From an uncultured Collinsella sp. (GTDB lineage: Bacteria; Actinomycetota; Coriobacteriia; Coriobacteriales; Coriobacteriaceae): a stretch of DNA of 8,215 bases. Of this stretch, positions 1 through 5,594 are shown piece after piece. Every line of letters starts with the position of its first letter. The first letter of the stretch is position 1. A model generated the notes under the pieces. It worked only from the letters and a program-made list of their open reading frames with translations. It was not told the origin of the DNA and did no database searches. The DNA lies in NCBI GenBank assembly GCA_902492855.1, contig CABUMU010000090.1, positions 1 through 8,215 of the forward strand, given 5' to 3'. Both the position numbers and the translations under genes were made by a program.

Positions 1-524
1 CCATCACCTCGGTGCAGGCTGTCTACGTCCCCGCCGACGACCTGACCGACCCGGCTCCTGCCACGACGTTTACGCACCTCGACGCCACTACGGTTCTTTC
101 GCGTAGCATTTCGTCGCTCGGCCTGTTCCCGGCCATCGACCCGCTCGCGTCTTCCTCCGACGCCCTCGATCCCTCGATCGTCGGCGAGGAGCACTACCGT
201 GTCGCCGTTAAGGTTCAGGAGCTCCTGCAGGAGTACTCCGACCTTCAGGACATCATCGCCATTTTGGGTATGGACGAGCTGTCCGAGGAGCAGCGCCTTA
301 CGGTCAACCGCGCTCGTAAGATTCAGCAGTTCCTCTCGCAGTCCTTCCACGTCGCCGAGAAGTTCACCGGCAACCCCGGTGTCTACGTCCGCGTCGAGGA
401 TACCGTCCGCTCCTTTGCCGAGATTGTCGACGGCAAGGCCGATGACCTGCCCGAGCAGGCTTTCCGCTATGCTTCCACGATTGAGGACGTGCGCGAGCGC
501 GCCCGCAAGATGGGGGAGAAGTAG
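1..524 (+). CDS. atpD: F1 ATP synthase subunit beta, 3' part (5' end outside window)
   Basis: C-terminal 173 codons of the catalytic beta subunit of F-type ATP synthase, which binds and interconverts ADP/ATP in the cytoplasmic F1 head. The frame is already open at base 3 and reads ITSVQAVYVPADDLTDPAP, a hallmark stretch of beta subunits. It is followed by HLDATTVLSR, by GEEHY, by the classical DELSEE motif (bases 276-293) of the C-terminal helical domain that contacts gamma and epsilon, and by FLSQSFHVAEKFTG near the C-terminus. The Walker A region lies upstream of the window. A GTG at 12 is an internal Val, not a start. The stop (522-524) lies 3 bases before atpC, and the purine-rich run GGGGGAGAAG at its end (512-521) serves as the atpC ribosome binding site, so the two are translationally close. 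Identity is very secure. Confidence 0.97.
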   Translation, partial: ITSVQAVYVPADDLTDPAPATTFTHLDATTVLSRSISSLGLFPAIDPLASSSDALDPSIVGEEHYRVAVKVQELLQEYSDLQDIIAILGMDELSEEQRLTVNRARKIQQFLSQSFHVAEKFTGNPGVYVRVEDTVRSFAEIVDGKADDLPEQAFRYASTIEDVRERARKMGEK

Positions 525-527
525 GTT

Positions 528-920
528 ATGCGTATCCGCATCGTGTGCCCCGTGAGCTGCGCCTATGAGGGCGACGCTGCGTTTGTGTCGATTCCGTCCA
601 CGGATGGTGAGTTTGGCGTTCTGCCTGCTCACTCCAGCGAGATCTGCACGATCGACCGCGGTTACGTTCGCGTTTCCGATAAGGCCATGGGCACTGTCGA
701 CCACACGTTTGCCGTGGCCGGCGGCTATGCCCAGGTTGCGGACGATGTCGTGACCGTTCTCGCCGAGCGCGCTTGCGATTTGGCGACCGTCGATGCCGAC
801 AAGCTTAAAGCTGATATTCAAGGTTTTGAAGAGAAGCTGGGTAATTTGTCGGAGGATGATGCACGCCGCGCCTACCTCTATAATGAAATCGCATGGTGTA
901 AGCTCAAGCTTGCCCAATAG
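528..920 (+). CDS. atpC: F1 ATP synthase subunit epsilon
   Basis: Complete 130-residue epsilon subunit, part of the central stalk of F1, which couples rotation to catalysis and can inhibit ATP hydrolysis. The N-terminal beta-sandwich (about residues 1-85) carries the family signature around G-E-F-G-V-L-P-A-H (residues 27-35). It continues into a stretch ending in V-T-V-L-A-E-R-A, typical of the end of the sandwich. Residues of about 88-130 form the short helical hairpin (DADKLKADIQGFEEKLGNLS and onward). Length is normal for the family. ATG at 528 follows atpD by 3 bases with a good Shine-Dalgarno inside the atpD end. It is the last gene of the atp operon, and a hairpin terminator follows 36 bases after the stop. 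Confidence 0.95.
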   Translation: MRIRIVCPVSCAYEGDAAFVSIPSTDGEFGVLPAHSSEICTIDRGYVRVSDKAMGTVDHTFAVAGGYAQVADDVVTVLAERACDLATVDADKLKADIQGFEEKLGNLSEDDARRAYLYNEIAWCKLKLAQ

Positions 921-956
921 TCAAACGATTTAGCGTTCGACCATTTGCGAACACAT

Positions 957-995
957 CATGCCCGGGATGGCCTAGCCACCCCGGGCATGCTTTTT
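957..995 (+). terminator. Intrinsic terminator of the atp operon / murA leader hairpin
   Basis: Perfect 10-bp inverted repeat CATGCCCGGG (957-966) and CCCGGGCATG (980-989). After one A/C mismatch it extends into an inner stem TGGC/GCCA (968-971 with 975-978) and a three-base loop. It is followed by C and five T (991-995). Stem strength plus U-run make it a standard Rho-independent terminator after atpC. It ends immediately before the murA ribosome binding site, so it also forms the leader of any transcript reading into murA. Confidence 0.85.
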
Positions 996-1002
996 GAAAG
1001 GG
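996..1002 (+). promoter_or_regulatory. murA ribosome binding site
   Basis: GAAAGGG sits six bases upstream of the TTG at 1009 and is what selects this uncommon start codon. The next in-frame ATG (1093) would remove the N-terminal residues containing the conserved Lys-Asn pair of MurA, so TTG is required. The site abuts the U-run of the preceding hairpin, leaving no room for a promoter between them. Confidence 0.7.
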
Positions 1003-1008
1003 TAGACC

Positions 1009-2292
1009 TTGGATATTATCCGCGTTGAGGGTGGCCACGCCATCGGAGGCTCCGTGCCCGTTTCGGGTGCCAAGAACTCCGCGCTCAAACTCATGGCGGC
1101 AACGCTTCTGGCGCCGGGCAAGACGACGCTGCAGAACGTGCCAGATATTTCCGATGTCCACGTGATGGGCAAGGTGCTCAAGGGCATGGGCGCAACAATC
1201 GATGTTCTCGACGAGCACACGCTCGAGATTGATACCTCTCAGGTCGATTCCTGGGAGGCTCCCTATGAGCTCGTCGCTAAGATGCGTGCTTCCACCGCTG
1301 TCATGGGGCCTCTGTTGGGCCGCTTCCATCGCGCCAAGATTGCCATGCCGGGTGGCTGCAACCTGGGTGCTCGCAAGATCGACATGCATATTCTGGGTCT
1401 CGAGGCCCTGGGTGTTGAGTTCGACACCGCCCACGGTTACATCAACGCCAACGCGCCTCAGGGCCTGCGCGGTACCACCGTCACGCTCGAGTTTGCCAGT
1501 GTCGGTGCGACCGAGAACCTCATCATGGCTGCCGTGCGCGCGCGGGGTACCACTGTCATCGACAATGCCGCACGCGAGCCCGAGATCGTCGATCTCGCTA
1601 ACATGCTCAACGAAATGGGTGCCAAGATTGTCGGCGCCGGTACGCCTGTCGTGACCATCGAGGGCGTGGAAGAGCTGCATCCTGTTACCCATCGCGTGGT
1701 GGGTGACCGTATCGAGGCCGGTACCTTTATCGTTGCCGGTGCGTTGATGGCCGACGATCGCGGTGTCGATGTCACGGGCTTTTGCCCCATTCACTTGGGC
1801 ATGGTGCTCAAGAAGATGGAGCTCATGGGTATCGACTGCGAGCGCGTCGAGGATGGCGTCCATGTGAACCGTGCCGAGCGTATCAAGCCGGTCGACATCC
1901 AGACGCTTCCGTTCCCCGGCTTCCCGACGGACATGCAGGCGCAGATTATGGTACTCTCCGCCCTTGCCGATGGTAGCTCCGTTATCACCGAGAACATCTT
2001 CGAGAATCGTTTTATGTTCGCATCCGAGTTGGTTCGAATGGGTGCCGATATTCGCATCGAGAGCCACCACGCCATGATTCATGGCGTCAAGGGCTTCTCG
2101 GGTGCACAGGTTACCTCGCCCGATCTGCGTGGCGGAGCGGCCCTCGTCGTAGCGGGCTTGATCGCCGACGGGACGACCGAGGTTTCGGCCATCCATCACA
2201 TCAAGCGCGGCTACGAGCAGTTTGTCGAAAAGCTGCAGGCGCTCGGCGCGCATGTCGAGCATGCTACCGTCCCCGATCCCGTCATCTACTAA
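1009..2292 (+). CDS. murA: UDP-N-acetylglucosamine 1-carboxyvinyltransferase
   Basis: Transfers enolpyruvate from phosphoenolpyruvate to UDP-GlcNAc, the first committed step of peptidoglycan synthesis in the cytoplasm. It has 427 residues, normal for the EPSP-synthase-like two-domain inside-out barrel. Visible active-site elements are VSGAKNSALK with Lys22-Asn23, K-M-R-A-S-T with Arg93, the mobile loop PGGCNLGAR with catalytic Cys117, and PGFPTDMQAQ with the general-base Asp308. Because the loop carries Cys rather than the Asp seen in mycobacterial enzymes, the protein is expected to be of the fosfomycin-sensitive type (family knowledge, not tested). The TTG start is fixed by the upstream GAAAGGG. 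It follows the ATP synthase operon, a known neighbourhood for murA, and is 12 bases ahead of an LCP gene with which it probably forms an operon. Confidence 0.96.
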   Translation: MDIIRVEGGHAIGGSVPVSGAKNSALKLMAATLLAPGKTTLQNVPDISDVHVMGKVLKGMGATIDVLDEHTLEIDTSQVDSWEAPYELVAKMRASTAVMGPLLGRFHRAKIAMPGGCNLGARKIDMHILGLEALGVEFDTAHGYINANAPQGLRGTTVTLEFASVGATENLIMAAVRARGTTVIDNAAREPEIVDLANMLNEMGAKIVGAGTPVVTIEGVEELHPVTHRVVGDRIEAGTFIVAGALMADDRGVDVTGFCPIHLGMVLKKMELMGIDCERVEDGVHVNRAERIKPVDIQTLPFPGFPTDMQAQIMVLSALADGSSVITENIFENRFMFASELVRMGADIRIESHHAMIHGVKGFSGAQVTSPDLRGGAALVVAGLIADGTTEVSAIHHIKRGYEQFVEKLQALGAHVEHATVPDPVIY

Positions 2293-2304
2293 TACAGGTT
2301 GCCT

Positions 2305-3540
2305 ATGTTTAATAAAAAGCCCCTCGCGGATACCACCGCCCGAAGACCCTCAACTGGTGCGCAGGCCAAGATCTACAGTCGCGATAACGTGGCTCGCTAT
2401 TCCGAGCGCGCTCGTCAACGTCGTCGTAGCCACACGATTCGTCACGCCGCGCTCATTGTCGTGCTTGGCGTGCTGCTGAGTGCCACTACCGCTGCCGGCC
2501 TGTGGTTTGCCACCATTATGGGCAAGCTCGGCGATTCTAATGTCATTACCGACAATCTGCGTCGGGTTCTGGTTGACACCGATGAGGCAAAGGATCCGTT
2601 CTACGTGCTGCTTCTTGGCACCGACGGCCGTCCGGGCGAGGATACGTATCGTGCCGACTCGATTATCCTGGCACGCATCGACCCCACGCAAAAGCAGGCG
2701 ACGCTCATTTCCGTTCCGCGCGACACCAAGGTCGAGTACAAGGGCGAGACCATGAAGATCAACGCCTGCCATACCGTTGGCGGCGCCGAGGCCATGGTCG
2801 AGGCGGTCAACGAGCTGTGCGGTGTTCAGATTTCCCACTATGCCGAGGTCAGCTTCGACGGTATGCAGGCGCTGATTGATTCGGTTGGCGGTATCGACAT
2901 TAACGCAACCGATGATGTTGACGACCCCGAGCACCTGGATATTAAGATTACCGCTGGCCAGCAGCATATGGACGGTGCCACCGCCCTTACCTATGCCCGC
3001 TGCCGCTACACCTATGCCGACGGCGATTACACGCGCATGCGCCACCAGCGTCAGGTGCTTGGCGCCCTTGCCAACCAGATTCTCAATAACTTCGATGCCA
3101 CGAAGATCTTTGGCCTGGTTAATTCGCTGTCCGATATGCTCGTAACCGATATGAGCGTTCAGGATATCGTGGCTACGGTCAATGCCATGCGCGGTATGGA
3201 TGTCGACGGTATCTACTCGGCCAACCTGCCCTCGTACGCCGACGACAGCACCATGATCGACGGAGTGAGCTACGTCTTTGTCTACGAGGACGAGCTCAAG
3301 GAAATGATGGAGCGCGTCGATGCCGGCAAGGATCCCAAGGGTCCCAACACCATGGGTCTTTCCGACGGTTCCAGCTCTACGATCGGCGACCTGAACAACA
3401 ACACGTCTGACGACTACGCAAACGGTACTGCAACCTCATCGGTCAGCTCTGACGATTCCGATGACTCAAGCGATTCGAGCGATTCGGACTACTACGAAGA
3501 GCCCACCGGCGACGGTAACGGCTACGAGGCCAACTACTAA
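2305..3540 (+). CDS. LytR-CpsA-Psr (LCP) family glycopolymer transferase
   Basis: A 411-residue membrane-anchored protein. LCP enzymes attach teichoic acids, capsules or related glycopolymers from a lipid carrier to peptidoglycan outside the membrane. A basic cytoplasmic N-terminus (about 1-46, including R-Q-R-R-R) is followed by one transmembrane helix (about 47-70). The LCP domain lies at about 98-260: FYVLLLGTDGR with Asp107, the R-A-D-S motif (Arg116, Asp118), SVPRD (Arg139, Asp140), KIN, SVGGIDI, and DYTRMRHQRQ (Arg244, Arg246, Arg249). A linker leads to a low-complexity Ser/Asp/Asn/Gly tail (about 341-411). Three Cys (155, 172, 233) lie in the outer domain. ATG at 2305 is preferred over the TTG at 2299 because AGG at 2296-2298 is six bases from ATG but touches the TTG. 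It probably belongs to an operon with murA. Which polymer it transfers cannot be told. Confidence 0.92.
   Translation: MFNKKPLADTTARRPSTGAQAKIYSRDNVARYSERARQRRRSHTIRHAALIVVLGVLLSATTAAGLWFATIMGKLGDSNVITDNLRRVLVDTDEAKDPFYVLLLGTDGRPGEDTYRADSIILARIDPTQKQATLISVPRDTKVEYKGETMKINACHTVGGAEAMVEAVNELCGVQISHYAEVSFDGMQALIDSVGGIDINATDDVDDPEHLDIKITAGQQHMDGATALTYARCRYTYADGDYTRMRHQRQVLGALANQILNNFDATKIFGLVNSLSDMLVTDMSVQDIVATVNAMRGMDVDGIYSANLPSYADDSTMIDGVSYVFVYEDELKEMMERVDAGKDPKGPNTMGLSDGSSSTIGDLNNNTSDDYANGTATSSVSSDDSDDSSDSSDSDYYEEPTGDGNGYEANY
3469..3486 (+). repeat. Tandem 9-bp repeat in the LCP tail
   Basis: AGCGATTCG occurs twice back to back, in frame, encoding Ser-Asp-Ser twice (residues 389-394). It lies within a broader Ser/Asp-rich stretch made of related GAT/GAC and TCN/AGC codons. 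Unit length is a multiple of three, so slippage would lengthen or shorten the tail without a frameshift. Confidence 0.8.
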
Positions 3541-3568
3541 GTTACGGCGTTTTACCAAACGCCGTAAC
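3541..3568. other. Perfect 12-bp hairpin directly after the LCP stop codon
   Basis: GTTACGGCGTTT (3541-3552) and AAACGCCGTAAC (3557-3568) pair perfectly around the loop TACC. The hairpin begins at the first base after the TAA. No T-run follows on either strand, so it is not a standard intrinsic terminator. It could protect the mRNA 3' end or be a remnant of one. Confidence 0.75.
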
Positions 3569-3610
3569 GGCTCGACGCTGCGCGCCGCCCAAGGCGACAA
3601 TTTGTCATTC

Positions 3611-3652
3611 AAAAGGCAGGGCATGACCAGAAGGTCAATGCCCTGCCTTTTT
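3611..3652 (+). terminator. Intrinsic terminator of the murA-LCP unit
   Basis: AAAAGGCAGGGCAT (3611-3624) pairs with ATGCCCTGCCTTTT (3638-3651). Inside is a further GACC/GGTC stem (3625-3628 with 3633-3636), one bulged A (3637) and an AGAA loop. Five T close the right arm (3648-3652). The left arm begins with four A, so it may also terminate transcripts arriving from the - strand gene pepT. Confidence 0.88.
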
Positions 3653-3728
3653 CATGCCAACTTGTTCGCCTTGGACGTCGCTCGCTGACGTTGGCTCAAC
3701 CTGCGGTGCTGACTACTCCCCTTGCACC

Positions 3729-3769
3729 AAAAACCGCCCCGTTCTCGGTTTTGAGGACGGGGCGGTTTT
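3729..3769 (-). terminator. Intrinsic terminator of pepT (possibly bidirectional)
   Basis: A 17-pair stem with one G-T wobble: the left arm is 3730-3746 (AAAACCGCCCCGT and four more), the right arm is 3753-3769, and the loop is GGTTTT. Read on the - strand it lies 24 bases beyond the pepT stop and ends in five T (A at 3729-3733 on the + strand). Four T on the + strand side could stop transcripts from the left too. Confidence 0.85.
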
Positions 3770-3793
3770 GCTTACCTGGATTGTTCGAGTTCC

Positions 3794-5041
3794 CTATGCA
3801 AAGCGGGCGACGAGCTCCTGGAGCACGTCGGTCATCTTGACGAGCGAACTGACCGGGACGAACTCGTTGACGCCGTGGTAGCAATAGCCGCCGGTGGAAA
3901 GGTTGGGGCAGGGCAGACCGCGGAACGACAGCTGAGCGCCGTCGGTGCCGCCGCGAATCGGCAGCACTTGGGGCTCAACGCCGCAGGCAAGGTAGGCTTC
4001 CTTGGCAACATCAATAAGCTCGGGATAGTCACGAACGATCTCGGCCATATTTCGATACTGCTGCTTAATCTCGACCGTCACGCGCTCCTCACCCAGACGC
4101 TGGTTGAGCATCGAGGCGGCGGCATCAACAAGGTCGAGTTTCTGCTGGAACTTGGCGGCGTCATGGTCGCGGACGATATAGCGCGCTGTGGCGTGATCGA
4201 CGGTCGCAGATACACCCTCAAGGTGATAAAAGCCCTCGTAGCCTTCCGTATACTCCGGGCGCTGCACGTAGGGGAGCAACGCGTTGAAGTCACAGAACAG
4301 ATTGCCTGCGTTGACCATACGGCCCTTAGCGTCGCCCGGGTGGATGGACTGGCCCTCAAAGCGGACGGTCGCCTCGGCGGCGTTAAAGCACTCCCACTCC
4401 AGCTCGCCGATGGGGCCGCCGTCGACCGTGTAGGCGTACTTGCAGCCAAAGGTATCGATATCCAACAGCTCGGCTCCGTGGCCGATCTCCTCGTCAGGGC
4501 AGAAGCAAATGCCGAGTGCGGGATGGGGCAGAGAAGGGTCCTGAGCGATACGCGCGACAAGCGACATGATCTCGGCGACGCCTGCCTTGTCGTCCGCGCC
4601 CAGCAGCGTGGTGCCATCGCTGCAGACCAGGTCCTCACCCGCGAGGTCATTCAGGGCGGGAAGCTTGGCGGTACTCATGGCAACGGGCTTACCGTCAACC
4701 GTGCCGCAGACCAGGTCGCCGCCTTCGTAGTGTACGATATGCGGCTTCACGCCGGCGCCCGGTGCAACTTCGGTGGTGTCGAGATGGGCGATCAGGCCCA
4801 GGGCGGGCTTGTCCTCAGCGCCCGCACTTGCGGGGATATGCGCGCAGACATAGGCGCGCTCGGTCACGTGGGCATCTTCCGCACCAAGCTCGCGCAGCTC
4901 TTCAGCCAGCACGTTGGCAAGGTCAAACTGAACGGCGCTCGAGGGTACCTGGTCACAGTTTGCATCCTCGGACTGCGTGTTGATCTGGACGTAGCGCAAA
5001 AAGCGCTCGAGGACATCGGGGCTCGTGGTGGTGTTTTCCAT
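3794..5041 (-). CDS. pepT: Peptidase T (aminotripeptidase)
   Basis: A 415-residue cytoplasmic M20-family metallopeptidase that releases N-terminal residues from tripeptides. Metal-site motifs are in the expected order: IAHLDTTE (His86, Asp88), LLGADDKAG (Asp150, bridging ligand), CPDEEIGHG (Glu184 general base, Glu185 ligand), YTVDGG (Asp207) and GGYCYHGVNEF (C-terminal His ligand). Length matches PepT (about 410). ATG at 5041 is chosen because GGAG (5053-5050) precedes it by 8 bases and homologues begin about here. The frame stays open upstream, but only as antisense to the neighbouring regulator. It is transcribed divergently from the metalloregulator gene; a palindrome lies in the shared promoter region, so metal-dependent control is a reasonable inference. 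Confidence 0.95.
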   Translation of the reverse strand: MENTTTSPDVLERFLRYVQINTQSEDANCDQVPSSAVQFDLANVLAEELRELGAEDAHVTERAYVCAHIPASAGAEDKPALGLIAHLDTTEVAPGAGVKPHIVHYEGGDLVCGTVDGKPVAMSTAKLPALNDLAGEDLVCSDGTTLLGADDKAGVAEIMSLVARIAQDPSLPHPALGICFCPDEEIGHGAELLDIDTFGCKYAYTVDGGPIGELEWECFNAAEATVRFEGQSIHPGDAKGRMVNAGNLFCDFNALLPYVQRPEYTEGYEGFYHLEGVSATVDHATARYIVRDHDAAKFQQKLDLVDAAASMLNQRLGEERVTVEIKQQYRNMAEIVRDYPELIDVAKEAYLACGVEPQVLPIRGGTDGAQLSFRGLPCPNLSTGGYCYHGVNEFVPVSSLVKMTDVLQELVARFA

Positions 5042-5079
5042 AAAGACCGCTCCAATCTTGGTCGTCGTGTGCAACAAGA

Positions 5080-5085
5080 ACTCTA
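5080..5085 (-). promoter_or_regulatory. Candidate pepT -10 element
   Basis: Read on the - strand the hexamer is TAGAGT, 38 bases upstream of the pepT ATG. The expected -35 zone falls at the palindrome 5090-5107 and has poor consensus match. The call rests only on the -10 likeness and position. Confidence 0.3.
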
Positions 5086-5089
5086 GCAC

Positions 5090-5107
5090 GGTATGCCACG
5101 GCATACC
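5090..5107. promoter_or_regulatory. Candidate operator for the DtxR/MntR-type regulator
   Basis: GGTATGCCACGGCATACC is an inverted repeat with two perfect 8-bp arms and a 2-bp centre, located between the divergent starts of pepT and the metalloregulator. Size and symmetry fit DtxR/MntR-family boxes (18-20 bp palindromes), and the GCC..GGC core resembles MntR-type sites. Its right arm covers the predicted -35 of the regulator gene (5102-5107), and its left end is 4 bases from the candidate pepT -10. Binding is inferred, not shown. Confidence 0.6.
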
Positions 5108-5124
5108 ACGACGCTTGGATGGGG

Positions 5125-5130
5125 TAGAAT
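5125..5130 (+). promoter_or_regulatory. Candidate -10 element of the regulator-methyltransferase operon
   Basis: TAGAAT lies 31 bases before the regulator ATG (5162). The -35 position at 17-bp spacing is CATACC, inside the palindrome and far from consensus. A regulated or weak promoter would look like this, but the call is tentative. Confidence 0.4.
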
Positions 5131-5161
5131 CAGCCATTGAATGCAGAAGGGACGGAAGATC

Positions 5162-5584
5162 ATGGATACGACAAATAGCTCGCGCGAACTGCATCTGACG
5201 GTGGCGAACGAAGACTACTTGGAGTGCATGGTTCGCATTGAAAGCGAAGAGGGGGAAACCAACGGTGTGCGATCGGTCGACATCGCGCAGCGCCTTGGCG
5301 TCTCCAAGGCATCGGTCAATAAAGCGGTTTCGGCGCTCAAGGCATCCGAGCTTGTCGAGCAATCGCACTACGGCAAGGTAATCCTGACCGATCGCGGCCG
5401 CGAGGTTGGCACGGCTATCTGGTACCGTCATCGCCTCATCCGCACGTTTTTGGTTCAGGAGCTCGGTGTCGAATTTGAGCGAGCCGATTCCGAGGCCTGC
5501 ATGATGGAGCATGCGCTATCCGAGGACACGATGAGCCGCTGGCTCGCCTATCTCGAAAAGCAGGGAATCAGCGTCGAGGAATAG
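5162..5584 (+). CDS. DtxR/MntR-family metal-dependent transcriptional regulator
   Basis: A 140-residue DNA-binding repressor of the iron/manganese-dependent family, the length of MntR and lacking the C-terminal SH3/FeoA domain of DtxR/IdeR. Residues of about 15-70 form the winged helix: ANEDYLECMVRI, then DIAQRLGVSKASVNKAVSAL as helix-turn-helix and VILTDRGREV as the wing. The dimerisation and metal region follows: WYRHRLIRTFLVQELG (His90) and SEACMMEHALSED (Cys113, Glu116, His117). By alignment by eye, Asp18 and Glu21 match MntR Asp8/Glu11, while Cys113-x-x-Glu116-His117 matches DtxR Cys102-x-x-Glu105-His106. ATG at 5162 is favoured over the in-frame ATG at 5141 because AGGGACGGAAG lies just before it. 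It precedes the methyltransferase by 10 bases (operon) and is divergent from pepT. Metal specificity is unknown. Confidence 0.88.
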   Translation: MDTTNSSRELHLTVANEDYLECMVRIESEEGETNGVRSVDIAQRLGVSKASVNKAVSALKASELVEQSHYGKVILTDRGREVGTAIWYRHRLIRTFLVQELGVEFERADSEACMMEHALSEDTMSRWLAYLEKQGISVEE

Positions 5585-5594
5585 CGGGATATAT

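Noticed and set aside
904..2262. Long open frame (452 codons) antisense to murA
   Set aside because: It mirrors murA codon bias on the opposite strand, has a composition rich in His, Asp and Gly typical of antisense frames, and shows no domain. murA itself is certain.
2299..2304. TTG start two codons before the LCP ATG
   Set aside because: The AGG of the ribosome site is directly adjacent to it with no spacer, whereas ATG 2305 has six bases of spacing.
3875..5086. Open frame of 403 codons on the + strand across pepT
   Set aside because: It is antisense to pepT, whose catalytic motifs are complete. The frame shows no recognisable motif and is a by-product of GC-rich codon use.
5141..5161. 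ATG start seven codons before the chosen regulator start
   Set aside because: No Shine-Dalgarno precedes it. The purine-rich AGGGACGGAAG lies inside this stretch and serves the ATG at 5162.
5042..5512. N-terminal extension of pepT beyond 5041, including an in-frame ATG at 5137
   Set aside because: The added residues are antisense to the regulator or lie over the promoter region. The ATG at 5041 has a good GGAG 8 bases upstream and gives the normal PepT length.
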